Shown here one piece after another: positions 17,195 through 26,523 of a stretch of 64,000 nucleotides of DNA. Position numbers and translations under genes: made by a program. This DNA comes from JBQLZQ01 sp052168355 (GTDB lineage Bacteria > Pseudomonadota > Alphaproteobacteria > DSM-16000 > Inquilinaceae). Every line of letters starts with the position of its first letter. Position 1 is the first letter of the stretch. The stretch spans positions 75,845-139,844 of the forward strand of contig JBQLZQ010000059.1 of NCBI GenBank assembly GCA_052168355.1, read 5' to 3'. The notes under the pieces were generated by a model. The model had not been told where the DNA came from. It worked only from the letters and a program-made list of their open reading frames with translations, and searched no databases.

Positions 17195-17204
17195 GGGCGG
17201 TACC

Positions 17205-18143
17205 ATGACATCCTCCGGCATCGCCGCGGCGCCGGCGCGGGCGGCAAAACCGCCCCGCCGGACGCTGCATCGACAGGAGCGGTTCTGGCGCAACGCGACG
17301 CTGGCGCCGACCCTGCTGATCTTCGCCCTGCTCACCATCCTGCCCATCATCAACCTGCTGGTGCTGAGCCTGCATGAAGTGGACTGGGCGCAGGGCGAGA
17401 GCGTCTGGACCTTCGTGGGGCTGGATCACTACGCCGCGTTGCCCGACGACAACCTGCTGCGCGCCGGTATCGCCAACACGCTGATCTTCGCCGTGGTGGC
17501 GGTTTCAGTGCAGATGGTAATCGGCTTCTTTCTGGCCCTGTTCACCAGCCGCATCCTGCACGGGCGGGTGGTCTACCGCACCATCTTCCTGCTGCCGATC
17601 CTGATCCCCGGCATCGTCATCGGCGCCATCTGGAAGCTGATGTACAATTTCGATTTCGGCATCATCAACCAGTTCATCGGCTTGTTCGGCTTCGCCGCGC
17701 GGGATTGGCTGGGCGAGCGCGGGCTGGCCCTCGCCTCGGTGATCGTGGTCGACATCTGGCATTGGACGCCGTTCTGTTTCCTGCTGCTGCTGGCCGGGCT
17801 GGAGACGCTGCCGGAGGACATCTACGAGGCGGCGCGCATAGACGGCGCGCGACCGGCGCAGGAACTGCGCTATCTCACCCTGCCGCTGATGATGCCCACC
17901 ATCGTGGTGACCCTGATCTTCCGCCTGATGACCGCCTTCAAGGTCTTCGACGAGGTCTTTCTGCTGACCGCCGGCGGCCCCGGCACGGCCACCGAGGTCA
18001 TCAGCTTCACCATCTATCGCCGGTTCTTTACCGAGGACCAGGCCGGCTACGGCGCCGCGATGTCGATCACGGCAATGTTCGCCATCGCGCTCATGCTGGT
18101 GATCGCGCTGGCCCTCACCCGCAACCGGAGAGCTCAGGCATGA
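17205..18143 (+). CDS. ABC transporter permease (MalF/UgpA type)
   Basis: A 312-residue inner-membrane permease of the carbohydrate uptake family CUT1 with six expected membrane segments. The cytoplasmic EAA loop, which docks the ATPase, reads EDIYEAARIDGARPAQELRYLTLP, and TAGGPGTATE is a further family block. It is preceded by the solute-binding protein and overlaps the next permease by four bases (ATGA). No ATP-binding gene is present in this cluster. Confidence 0.94.
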   Translation: MTSSGIAAAPARAAKPPRRTLHRQERFWRNATLAPTLLIFALLTILPIINLLVLSLHEVDWAQGESVWTFVGLDHYAALPDDNLLRAGIANTLIFAVVAVSVQMVIGFFLALFTSRILHGRVVYRTIFLLPILIPGIVIGAIWKLMYNFDFGIINQFIGLFGFAARDWLGERGLALASVIVVDIWHWTPFCFLLLLAGLETLPEDIYEAARIDGARPAQELRYLTLPLMMPTIVVTLIFRLMTAFKVFDEVFLLTAGGPGTATEVISFTIYRRFFTEDQAGYGAAMSITAMFAIALMLVIALALTRNRRAQA

Positions 18144-18970
18144 CCAGGGCCGGCCGCGGCGGCGCCTTGGCCCTGCATGCGGTGCTGATCGCCAGCGCCG
18201 CCATCGTGCTGGTGCCGTTCCTGTGGATCGCCACCGCCGCCTTCAAGACGCAGATCGCGTTGCTGATGGGGCGGCTGTGGTTCACGCCCGTGTGGTTCCA
18301 CTTCGATGAGCTGTTGTTCTCCAAGACCTCGGAGTTCCTGCGCACGTTCGTCAACAGCATGATCGTGGGCGCCGGTAGCACCGTGCTGGTGCTGGTGGTG
18401 GCGACCCTGGGCGCCTATTCGATCTACCGCATGCGCTGGCCGGCCATGGCCGTGCACGCGCTGCTGTTGTGGTCGACGATCTTTCACATGATCCCGCCGA
18501 TCACCCTGGCCGGCGCCTGGTACGTGATGTTCCGCTCCATCGGGTTGGACAACACTCATCTCGGTCTGGTGCTGGCGCACACCACGCTGAACCTGCCGAT
18601 GGCGCTGTGGCTGATGGCGGTGTTCGTGCGTGAGGTGCCGCGCGAGTTGGAGGACGCGGCGCGCGTCGACGGCGCCACCACGCCACGGGTGCTGTGGCAC
18701 ATCATCCTGCCGTTGGTGCTGCCGGGGCTGATGGCCACCGGAATCCTGGTGTTCGTGTTCAGCTGGAACGAATTCGCCGTGGCCCTCAGTCTCACCCAAA
18801 AGGCCACCCAGACGGTGCCGGTGGGCATCGCCAAATACGCCCAGGACTACGAGATCAAGTACAACGAGATGGCGGCGGCGGCGATCCTCTCGACCGTGCC
18901 GGCCATCATCCTGCTGCTGATCGGCCAGCGCTACATCGTGCGCGGCTTGACCGCGGGCGCGGTGAAATGA
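18140..18970 (+). CDS. ABC transporter permease (MalG/UgpE type)
   Basis: The 276-residue second permease of the CUT1 system has six expected membrane segments and the EAA loop ELEDAARVDGATTPRVLWHIILP; VFSWNEFAVAL follows it. ATG 18140 overlaps the partner permease's stop. A sulfatase gene starts 28 bases later, so the operon continues into catabolic genes instead of an ATPase. The ATPase at 55333-56400, of the shared UgpC/MsmX type, could in principle energise it. Confidence 0.94.
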   Translation: MTRAGRGGALALHAVLIASAAIVLVPFLWIATAAFKTQIALLMGRLWFTPVWFHFDELLFSKTSEFLRTFVNSMIVGAGSTVLVLVVATLGAYSIYRMRWPAMAVHALLLWSTIFHMIPPITLAGAWYVMFRSIGLDNTHLGLVLAHTTLNLPMALWLMAVFVREVPRELEDAARVDGATTPRVLWHIILPLVLPGLMATGILVFVFSWNEFAVALSLTQKATQTVPVGIAKYAQDYEIKYNEMAAAAILSTVPAIILLLIGQRYIVRGLTAGAVK

Positions 18971-18998
18971 CCGTGACGACCATCAGAAGGATGCCTTC

Positions 18999-20534
18999 AT
19001 GAAAACCGTGTTCGTCCTGTTCGACTCCCTCAACCGGCACTTGCTGGCGCCCTATGGCGGCAGCCGCATCCCGACCCCCAACTTCACGCGCCTGGCGGAA
19101 CGGGCCGTCACCTTCGACCGGCACTATGTGGGCAGCCTGCCCTGCATGCCGGCGCGCCGCGATCTCATGACCGGCCGGCTCAGCTTCCTGCACCGCAGCT
19201 GGGGGCCAATGGAACCGTTCGACAACGCCTTTCCCGAACTGCTGGCAGCGGCGGGCATCTACAGCCACCTGGTCACCGACCATTTCCACTATTGGGAGGA
19301 TGGCGGCGCCACCTATCACAACCGCTACGATTCCTATGATTTCGTCCGAGGCCAGGAAGGCGATCCGTGGAAGGCGATGGTCCAACCCCACTGGGAGCGG
19401 CTGCGCGAGAAATACCACGAGCGCCAGTTCTCCGACCAGCGCCGCACCTACCAGGCCCAGCACATCGTCAACCGGGAATTCATCCGCGAGGAAGCGGAAT
19501 TCCCGTCGGTCCAGGTCTTTGGCGCCGGTCTCGATTTCCTCGACCGCAACCGGGACGCCGACGACTGGCTGCTCCAGATCGAGACCTTCGATCCGCACGA
19601 GCCTTTTTATGCCCCGGCCCGCTTCAAGGAGGCGTTCCGTACTGGCTGGAACGGGCCGGTGCGCGACTGGCCACGCTACGGCCGGGTCGACGAACTGCCG
19701 GAGGAATGCGAGGAGCTGCGCGCCAACTATTACGCCACCGTGGCCCTGTGCGACGATCTGCTGGGCCGCCTGCTCGACGAATTCGATCGCCACGACATGT
19801 GGCGGGACACGGCCCTGGTGGTGACCACCGATCACGGGTTCCTGCTGGGCGAGCACGATTTCTGGGCCAAGAACCGGATGAACATGTACGAGGAAATCGT
19901 CCATATTCCCCTGTTCGTTCACGATCCGCGCCGACCGGAAAAGGCCGGCCAACGCCGCACCGCCTTGACCCAGACCGCCGATCTGGCGGCGACCTTTCTC
20001 GACCTGTTCGAGGCGGCCAAGCCGCCGGAGATGCAGGCCCACTCCCTCCTTCCCCTGCTGGCGGACGACACTGCCACGCTGCGTGACGGGCTGCTGTTCG
20101 GCTATTTCGGCGGGGCGGTCAACGTCACCGACGGCCACCACAGCTACCACCGCTTTCCGCCCGACCTGAAGACCCAGGAAATCTATCAATACACGTTGAT
20201 GCCGACTCACATCTTCGATTTCTTCAGCACCGAGGAACTTTCGGTGGCGACCCTGGCCGACCCGTTCTCGTTCACCAAGGGCACGCCGCTGCTCAAGGTC
20301 CCGGTGACCGAGCGGTCGCCGATGTACGACGTCTATGGCCCCGGCGCGTTGCTCGAGGACGAAACCCGCCTCTACGATCTGGTCGTCGACCCCGGCCAGA
20401 CCCGCCCGGTCGCCGACGCCGCCGCGGAACGGTCGATGACGGCGCTGATGGTCCGGCTGATGGCGGACAACGATGCTCCCGCGGAAGCGTTTGCGCGCAT
20501 AGGGTTCGAGGCCGAGCTATCCGGCAAACTTTGA
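18999..20534 (+). CDS. Type I sulfatase (Cys-type)
   Basis: The 511-residue protein belongs to the alkaline phosphatase/sulfatase superfamily. The formylglycine site CxPxR is present as CMPAR with Cys49, followed by the expected TG. Metal ligands are likely in VLFDS (Asp9) and TTDHGFLLGEHDFW. No signal peptide is seen, so it is probably cytoplasmic, acting on an imported sulfate ester, which agrees with its place directly behind ABC permeases. Phosphonate monoester hydrolase activity is an alternative in this superfamily. The stop overlaps the DUF4432 start (TTGA). Confidence 0.93.
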   Translation: MKTVFVLFDSLNRHLLAPYGGSRIPTPNFTRLAERAVTFDRHYVGSLPCMPARRDLMTGRLSFLHRSWGPMEPFDNAFPELLAAAGIYSHLVTDHFHYWEDGGATYHNRYDSYDFVRGQEGDPWKAMVQPHWERLREKYHERQFSDQRRTYQAQHIVNREFIREEAEFPSVQVFGAGLDFLDRNRDADDWLLQIETFDPHEPFYAPARFKEAFRTGWNGPVRDWPRYGRVDELPEECEELRANYYATVALCDDLLGRLLDEFDRHDMWRDTALVVTTDHGFLLGEHDFWAKNRMNMYEEIVHIPLFVHDPRRPEKAGQRRTALTQTADLAATFLDLFEAAKPPEMQAHSLLPLLADDTATLRDGLLFGYFGGAVNVTDGHHSYHRFPPDLKTQEIYQYTLMPTHIFDFFSTEELSVATLADPFSFTKGTPLLKVPVTERSPMYDVYGPGALLEDETRLYDLVVDPGQTRPVADAAAERSMTALMVRLMADNDAPAEAFARIGFEAELSGKL

Positions 20535-21568
20535 CCGTGAATGCCACCCGCCACGCCACGCCGGGGCGCGCGGCGCTGCGTCCCCTTGTCGGCGATCTGC
20601 GCCAGCTTGCGTGCGTCCGACGCATCGTCCTTGATGACGGGCCGGAACGGGGCGTCCGCGCCCTGTCCTTTTCGACCGGCGGCGGGTTGGATTTCTGGGT
20701 GTTGACCGACCGGTCTTTCGATATCGGGCCCTTGTGGTGGCGCGGCACGCCGCTGGCCTGGCAAAGCCCCAACGGGTTTCCCGCGCCGGCGCTCCACCCG
20801 GCCGACAGCGACGCCGGCTATGGGTTCGAGCGGGGGTTTTCGGGCCTTCTGGTGACGTGCGGGCTGGACCATGTGCGCCGCCCCGACGGTCCCCACCCCC
20901 TTCACGGCAGGCTGCCCTTTACCCCCGGCCGGCTGTTGGCCTATGGCGAGGACTGGCATGCCGGCGAGCCGGTGCTGTTCTGCGAGGGCGAGGTGACGCA
21001 AGCCAGCCTCAACGGCGAGAGGCTGAGGCTGCACCGCCGAATCGAGGCACCGATCGGTGGCGCGGTGGTGCGCGTTCTGGATGAGGTCGAGAACCTGGGC
21101 GCCCACGACCAGCCGTTCGCCCTGCTCTACCACATCAATTTCGGCTTTCCGCTGATCGGCGCCGGCACCGCGCTTTCGTGGCAGGACAAGAGCCTTGCCC
21201 TGACCGACGACCCGACCGGGCCCGAACCGCGCGTCACCTGCGTGCCGGCCATGGGGCGCGGGGCTCAGAAATGCATCGTCAGCCGGCCCGCCCAGGCCGC
21301 CTGGCCGGGCGTATCGGCGACCGTCTCGTTCGATCCGCGCACGCTGCCCTGGTTGCAGATCTGGTGGGATCCGCGGCCGCACCGAAACGTGCTGGGCATC
21401 GAGCCGACAACCAGCGCCCGCCGCGCCGACGGCGGCAGCGAGCCGGGCCCGACCCTGGCCGCCGGCGCGATGCGCAAGGCGGGAATCGCCATCGCCTTCG
21501 ACGGTTGCGGCGAGGCGATGGCCACAAGGACGGGGCACGCCATGGAACCGTCGATGCCCGACCTGTGA
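20531..21568 (+). CDS. DUF4432 family protein, aldose-1-epimerase-like
   Basis: The 345-residue protein matches DUF4432, a beta-sandwich group related to galactose mutarotases. Family blocks include SFDIGPLWWRG, a GFSGLLVTCGLDH stretch, LHGRLPFTPG (candidate catalytic His), FALLYHINFGFPLI (a second His) and LQIWWDPRPHRNVLGIEPTT. Members usually sit in sugar or inositol catabolic operons and may interconvert sugar anomers. The start is TTG 20531, overlapping the sulfatase stop; GTG 20537 is an alternative. Coupling to the sulfatase suggests the two act on the same sugar. Confidence 0.85.
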   Translation: MTVNATRHATPGRAALRPLVGDLRQLACVRRIVLDDGPERGVRALSFSTGGGLDFWVLTDRSFDIGPLWWRGTPLAWQSPNGFPAPALHPADSDAGYGFERGFSGLLVTCGLDHVRRPDGPHPLHGRLPFTPGRLLAYGEDWHAGEPVLFCEGEVTQASLNGERLRLHRRIEAPIGGAVVRVLDEVENLGAHDQPFALLYHINFGFPLIGAGTALSWQDKSLALTDDPTGPEPRVTCVPAMGRGAQKCIVSRPAQAAWPGVSATVSFDPRTLPWLQIWWDPRPHRNVLGIEPTTSARRADGGSEPGPTLAAGAMRKAGIAIAFDGCGEAMATRTGHAMEPSMPDL

Positions 21569-21671
21569 TCGGGGCATCGCCGACGTTGGCCAGGGGCCGG
21601 CGGTTTGGCTAGTGTGACCGGCAACTCGCCGCGACGGGCGAACCGGACAGACTCAAAGGGAACCGCTGACC

Positions 21672-22880
21672 ATGGCGCCATCGACGAAAACCGGTTCAAA
21701 CGCTGAAGCGACCATCGCGTCCATCGACGCCGCGCCGGTGCCGGTCTCGCCAAAGACGACCTGGATTGTCCTTTCCGTGACCCTGGCCGACGGCACCACC
21801 GGCTGGGGCGAGGCGACGCTGTTCGGGGCCGAGGAGGCCGTGCTGACCGAAATCGGCTATCTGGCCGCCGGTCTTGTCGACCGTCCCCTGCGGCTGCCCG
21901 GCGAGGCTCTGGCCGCCGTCGCCACGGCCCATTTGACCGACGCCCGCCGGATCGCCGTGTCGGCACTGGAGCAGGCCCTGGCCGATGTCATGGCTCGGCA
22001 GGGCGGAATGCCGCTGGCGTCGTTCCTGGGCGGACCCCACCGGCGGACCGTGCCGTGCTACGCCAACGTCAATCGCGGTATCGCCGACCGGTCGCCGGAC
22101 GGGTTTGCCGTCCGGGCCCGCGCGGCGGTGACCCAGGACGGGTACCGGGCGGTCAAGATCGCGCCGTTCGACGGCCTGCACTGGTCCAAGGGGGCGCCCG
22201 CGGACCGGCGTAGCCTGCTGGACCGGGGGCTGGCCCGGATCGGCGCCGTGCGCGACGCGATCGGGCCTGAGACGTTGCTGCTGATCGATTGCCACGCGCG
22301 CCTGTCACCGCCGTTGGCCGGCCTCGTGGTCCGCGAGACGGCGGCCCAGGCGCCCTACTGGATCGAGGAGCCGCTGGCCACCGACGCCTTCGATCCGGGC
22401 GTCCGCCGACGGTTACGCGGCGACGCCAACGCGCGCGGCACCCGGATCGCGGGCGGCGAAACGCTGACCGATCTCGCGCAGGCCGCCGCCCTGCTGGCCG
22501 ACGGAACCGAGGACGCGATCCTGCCCGATCTCCGCTGGACCGGGATCCAGGTCGGCATGGCGATGCTGCGTCTGGCGGTGGCCAGAGGCGTCGAGGCCAG
22601 CTTGCACAACCCGGTGGGGCCGGTTCTGGACCGGATCAGCCTGCATGTGGCGGCCGCCCTGCCAAGCTTTTCGATCCTGGAAAGGCAGGTGCGCGAAACC
22701 CCGCTGTTCGATGCGCTGACCGGCATGTCGACGACGCCCGTAGACGGCGCCCTGCCCGTGCCGGACCGGTCGGGGATCGGGATCGAGGTCGATCGCGCCG
22801 AACTGGCCCGTGCCGCCGCCAGCGGTATCGGGCGGGCGGCCAATTTCGCCGGGATCGCCGGCGCCGGCGCGGACGCCTGA
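21672..22880 (+). CDS. Mandelate racemase/muconate lactonizing enzyme family protein
   Basis: A 402-residue enolase-superfamily enzyme. Metal ligands are expected in LLIDCHARL, YWIEEPLA and IAGGETLTD; the strand-2 Lys lies in YRAVKIAPF and the general His in ASLHNPVGPV, a layout of acid-sugar dehydratases. It starts at ATG 21672 behind AAAGGGA, about 100 bases after the DUF4432 gene, and probably belongs to the same pathway, dehydrating a sugar acid produced after desulfation and oxidation. The exact substrate cannot be read. Confidence 0.9.
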   Translation: MAPSTKTGSNAEATIASIDAAPVPVSPKTTWIVLSVTLADGTTGWGEATLFGAEEAVLTEIGYLAAGLVDRPLRLPGEALAAVATAHLTDARRIAVSALEQALADVMARQGGMPLASFLGGPHRRTVPCYANVNRGIADRSPDGFAVRARAAVTQDGYRAVKIAPFDGLHWSKGAPADRRSLLDRGLARIGAVRDAIGPETLLLIDCHARLSPPLAGLVVRETAAQAPYWIEEPLATDAFDPGVRRRLRGDANARGTRIAGGETLTDLAQAAALLADGTEDAILPDLRWTGIQVGMAMLRLAVARGVEASLHNPVGPVLDRISLHVAAALPSFSILERQVRETPLFDALTGMSTTPVDGALPVPDRSGIGIEVDRAELARAAASGIGRAANFAGIAGAGADA

Positions 22881-22905
22881 CCCTCGACGCCGGCGCCTGC
22901 ATCCA

Positions 22906-23538
22906 TCAGCCGCCGCCGGACACCCCCGCTCGTTCGTAGTCGGCAACCGTGTCGATGTCGGTCGTGAAGGCGGGGTTGGAAAACGATACGGTCTCGACGT
23001 CGTCGGGCCGGCTCTTGACCAGGCGCTTGCATCCGGCGTTGAGCGCCCCGTCGGCGATCTCGGCCACGAACCGGTCGGGGACGACGATCGGGTTGCCGCG
23101 CGTGCCCGCCACCATGGGCACCACGATCTTGCCGCCCCGCCGATCCAGAAAGGCGGCGGCCACGGCGCGGTAGTCGGCGGCGGTCAGCAGCGGCATGTCG
23201 GCAAGCGCGATCATGACGCCCGAGGATGGAGCCCCGCTGCCAGCCGCGCGCGCCCGGCACCCCGCCCGTACGGACGCCATCTGGCCCGACGCGTAATCGG
23301 CATTGAAGCAGAACCGGACATCCAGACCGGCCAGAGCGTCGACCACCCGATCGCTTTCGAACCCCGTGACCACCGTCACCGGGCCGATGTCGGCCCGGAG
23401 AAGCTGGCCCGCCACATGAGCCACCATGGGTTTGCCGGCATAGGGAATCAGCAGCTTGTTGATCGAGCCCATGCGCGCCGACAGACCGGCGGCGAGAAGG
23501 AGAACGTCGAGGGACCCCGTGGCCGACGGATGGACCAT
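22906..23538 (-). CDS. MobA/MocA-like nucleotidyltransferase (molybdenum cofactor cytidylyltransferase-like)
   Basis: The 210-residue protein starts with the nucleotidyltransferase signature LLLAAGLSARMGSINKLL, followed by GKPMVAH, VVTGFESDRV and ALADMPLLTAADY. Members attach CMP or GMP to molybdopterin. CO dehydrogenases use the cytosine dinucleotide form, and this gene follows coxF by seven bases at the end of the cox operon, so a dedicated MocA-type role is a good inference. ATG 23538 is preferred to an ATG at 23568 that overlaps coxF. Confidence 0.85.
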   Translation of the reverse strand: MVHPSATGSLDVLLLAAGLSARMGSINKLLIPYAGKPMVAHVAGQLLRADIGPVTVVTGFESDRVVDALAGLDVRFCFNADYASGQMASVRAGCRARAAGSGAPSSGVMIALADMPLLTAADYRAVAAAFLDRRGGKIVVPMVAGTRGNPIVVPDRFVAEIADGALNAGCKRLVKSRPDDVETVSFSNPAFTTDIDTVADYERAGVSGGG

Positions 23539-23545
23539 GGGGTCC

Positions 23546-24385
23546 TCACCCCACCTTTCGGGGGCCATCGATGGATACCGGGCGGGCCGAGGCGGTCCCT
23601 CGTCGGTGGGCCACGATCTCGCCGACGACGGCCAGGGCGATTTCCTCCGGCTCGATCGCGCCGATGGGCAGCCCGGCCGGGGCGTGCAGCGACGCCAATG
23701 CGCCTTCGAGGTCCCGGTCCTCCGCGATCAGGTCGCCTGACAGCTTGGCCAGTTTGCGGCGGCTGCAGACCATGCCCTTGTAACCGGCATCGGACAGCAA
23801 CACCGCCCGCAGCGCATCGCGATCCCGCTTGCCCTGGGTGGCGACGATCGCCGCATCGGCCGGCGTCAGCGCGAACCGCGCCACATCGAAAACGTCGAGA
23901 TAGGAAGACGCGCCGGGGATCTTGGCATGGTCCTCCGCCAGAGCGGCCACGGTGACGCGATACCCCAGATCGGCGGCGAACCGGACGATGGCCTGGGCGA
24001 TGGGCGAAGCGCCGCAGATCAGCAGCGTCCGCGCCGCCGCCATGGGCTCCAGGAAGATTTCCACGGTGCCGCCGCTGGGGCAGTTGGATTTGTGCAGTTG
24101 GACCCCGTCCACGTCGGTGGGAGCCGCGACCTGGTCCGTCGGCTTGATCCGGACCATCCGCGGTTCGCCGGTCCGCAGAACCTCCAGCGCGGCGCGGCGC
24201 ACGGCACCGGTGACGCAGCCGCCGCCGATAAAGCCGTGCAGATCGCCGTCCGGCGTGACCAGCGCCTTGGCCCCGGCCCGGGCGGAGGTGGAATCGGCCG
24301 TGCGGATGATGGTCGCGACGCAGAAGGGCTGCCCTTTGGCGCGCAGGGATTCGATCAGGTCGAGGGTCTGTTGCGATGCGTTCAT
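23546..24385 (-). CDS. coxF: XdhC/CoxF-family molybdenum hydroxylase maturation factor
   Basis: The 279-residue protein has the XdhC/CoxI N-terminal domain (FCVATIIRTADSTSARAGAKALV, GFIGGGCVTGAV) and a C-terminal Rossmann domain (LLICGASPIAQAIVRFAADLGYRV, DAAIVATQGKRDRDAL). XdhC-like proteins bind and protect the molybdenum cofactor and promote its sulfuration before insertion. In the carboxydotroph gene order this position is coxF. It lies 13 bases after coxE on the same strand. Confidence 0.88.
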   Translation of the reverse strand: MNASQQTLDLIESLRAKGQPFCVATIIRTADSTSARAGAKALVTPDGDLHGFIGGGCVTGAVRRAALEVLRTGEPRMVRIKPTDQVAAPTDVDGVQLHKSNCPSGGTVEIFLEPMAAARTLLICGASPIAQAIVRFAADLGYRVTVAALAEDHAKIPGASSYLDVFDVARFALTPADAAIVATQGKRDRDALRAVLLSDAGYKGMVCSRRKLAKLSGDLIAEDRDLEGALASLHAPAGLPIGAIEPEEIALAVVGEIVAHRRGTASARPVSIDGPRKVG

Positions 24386-24398
24386 GGGCGATGCCTCC

Positions 24399-25607
24399 TC
24401 ATAGCCGGGCCAGTTCCGGCTCCAAAGCGGCCAGGGCCTCCAGCGTGTTGGCGGCGGCGAAATGATCGATGTAGGGCATGGCGGCGGTCATCGCCGCATT
24501 GACCGGGCGGTAATTCTCCCACCCCAGCAGAGGATTGAGCCAGACCAGCCGCGGGGCACGTTTCTTCAGCCGCTTCAGTTCGGCGACCATCCGTTCCGAC
24601 GGGCCGGTGTCGTAGCCGTCGCTGAGGATCAGGACCACGGTGCGCGAGTTGAGCGCCTTCTTGGCATAGGAGTCGTTGAAGACCTTCAGACTGTCGCCAA
24701 GCCTGGTCCCGCCGCCGAACCCGTCGGCCATCAGAGACAAGCGGGTCATCGCCTTCATGGCGCTTTTTTCCCGCACCGCGTCGGTGACGCGCACCAGCTT
24801 GGTGTGGAACAGGTAGGCGTCGGCATCCACCCATTCGCACACCAGCCCTTTGACGAACTGGAGAAAGATCCGGCTGTAGTGCTTCATCGACCCCGACACG
24901 TCGAGAAAGACGACGACCCGGACCGGACGATCGGGGATCGATTTGTGATGCAGATCGATCGGCTCGCCGCCGTGACACAGGTTGGCGCGAATGGTGCGCC
25001 GCAGATCCAGCCGCCGGCCGCGGGTCGTCGCCCTGTACCGTCGCGACAGCCGGTACCGCAACACGACGGCCAGACGGTAGGCCAGCCGCTCGGCTTCCGC
25101 CATTTCCTGTGGATCGACGAATTTGCGGAAGTCGGTCCTGGCCCTGCTGGACGCCAGGGACGCGACCAGACGTCCCGATGCGGCACCTCCGGTTTCGGTC
25201 TCGCCGAGGGTTTCGCGTTGCGGCGCCTGAGGGGAATTCACATCGCCTTCCGACCCCAGATGGTCACGCCAGGCGCGGGGCAGATCCGGGATCGATCGGC
25301 CATGCGAAGCCGCGGCCGGCCGCCATTGCCGCCGTTCCCGGCCTTGAGGAAACCAGTAGGCGGCGAACAGGTCGTCGAACCGCGTCCATTCCTCGTGCCG
25401 GCTCGCCAGCAAAACCTTCAGGTGCCGCCGCGCGGCATCGCGCGGCACGGGCGGTCGCGCCAGAACCGTCAGCGCCGCCTGGGTCTCGCCCGGCCCCACC
25501 GCAAATCCATTAAGCCTCAGGTGATCGATAAACCCCGCCACCCGGCCGGTGATGAGGGTGGCCCGCCTACGGGTCGTCGCGGTCGCCACGGCACCTTGAC
25601 CGGCCAT
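24399..25607 (-). CDS. coxE: VWA-domain protein CoxE
   Basis: The 402-residue CoxE-type protein has a C-terminal von Willebrand A domain with a MIDAS motif (FLDVSGSM, first Asp about residue 236; later GGTRLGDSL and LSDGYDTG) and a basic N-terminal region. CoxE works with the AAA ATPase CoxD in building the [CuSMoO2] centre of CO dehydrogenase. It is four bases downstream of coxD. An acidic, Pro/Gln-rich linker (about residues 118-148) joins the two parts. Confidence 0.92.
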   Translation of the reverse strand: MAGQGAVATATTRRRATLITGRVAGFIDHLRLNGFAVGPGETQAALTVLARPPVPRDAARRHLKVLLASRHEEWTRFDDLFAAYWFPQGRERRQWRPAAASHGRSIPDLPRAWRDHLGSEGDVNSPQAPQRETLGETETGGAASGRLVASLASSRARTDFRKFVDPQEMAEAERLAYRLAVVLRYRLSRRYRATTRGRRLDLRRTIRANLCHGGEPIDLHHKSIPDRPVRVVVFLDVSGSMKHYSRIFLQFVKGLVCEWVDADAYLFHTKLVRVTDAVREKSAMKAMTRLSLMADGFGGGTRLGDSLKVFNDSYAKKALNSRTVVLILSDGYDTGPSERMVAELKRLKKRAPRLVWLNPLLGWENYRPVNAAMTAAMPYIDHFAAANTLEALAALEPELARL

Positions 25608-25611
25608 GGTT

Positions 25612-26487
25612 TCAGGCCGCCCGTCCCGCCAGCCGGCCGGTAACCTCGGGCGTCACGGATTTGAGGTCCGACTCAGTCTTCAGCAGGCACATGAGCGTGT
25701 GCTGGACACGGCCGAGGTCGCCGTCGAGGTCGGCGATACCCATGCCCGTCAGGGCGGCCGCCCAGTCCAGGGTTTCGGCGACGCCGGGCACTTTGTCCAG
25801 ATCCTCCTGCCGCAACGCCTGAACGAACCCCACGATCTGCCGCGCCAGATCTCGCTCGATATCCGGCAAACGGGCCAGGACGATGGCCAGTTCACGCTCG
25901 GGCGTCGGGAACTCGACATAGGCGTAAAGGCAGCGACGGCGGAGAGCGTCGGACAGTTCGCGGGTTCCGTTCGAGGTCAGGATGACATGCGGCACGGTGG
26001 TCGCCGCTATGGTGCCAAGTTCGGGAACCGTGATTTGGAAATCCGACAGGATCTCCAGCAGATAGGCCTCGAACTCGGTGTCGGCCCGGTCGATCTCGTC
26101 GATCAGGAGAACGGGCGCTTTCTGCTCCTGCAACGCCTGAAGCAACGGACGCTTGAGCAGATACGTCTCGGAGAAGATATGACGCTCGATCGCGTCGGGA
26201 TCGTCGGCAGACCGCTCCAAGGTCCGGATCGACAAAAGCTGGCGCTGATAGTTCCACTCATAGATGGCCGACGACGCGTCCAGCCCCTCATAGCACTGCA
26301 GACGGATGAGCCGCGTATCGAGGATCTGAGCCAGGGCCTTGGCGATCTCGGTTTTGCCGACCCCGGCCTCCCCCTCCAGCAGCAAGGGTCGTCCGAGATC
26401 GAGCGCGAGTTGAAGAGCCACGGCCAGCGTCTCGTCGGCCACATAGTGGGCGTCGGCCAGGCGATCCTTGATGCTGGGCGTGTCCAT
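25612..26487 (-). CDS. coxD: MoxR-family AAA ATPase CoxD
   Basis: The 291-residue MoxR-type ATPase has a Walker A GEAGVGKTE (residues 39-47), a Walker B VLLIDEIDRAD, a sensor block LTSNGTRELSDALRRRC and the arginine-finger region. CoxD is a chaperone-like ATPase needed to sulfurate and load copper into the CO dehydrogenase active site. It follows coxL by 36 bases and precedes coxE, the usual coxMSLDEF order. Confidence 0.94.
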   Translation of the reverse strand: MDTPSIKDRLADAHYVADETLAVALQLALDLGRPLLLEGEAGVGKTEIAKALAQILDTRLIRLQCYEGLDASSAIYEWNYQRQLLSIRTLERSADDPDAIERHIFSETYLLKRPLLQALQEQKAPVLLIDEIDRADTEFEAYLLEILSDFQITVPELGTIAATTVPHVILTSNGTRELSDALRRRCLYAYVEFPTPERELAIVLARLPDIERDLARQIVGFVQALRQEDLDKVPGVAETLDWAAALTGMGIADLDGDLGRVQHTLMCLLKTESDLKSVTPEVTGRLAGRAA

Positions 26488-26523
26488 GCGGTCCGCTCGC
26501 GTTACGCGGGTCCCCTGCCCGTC

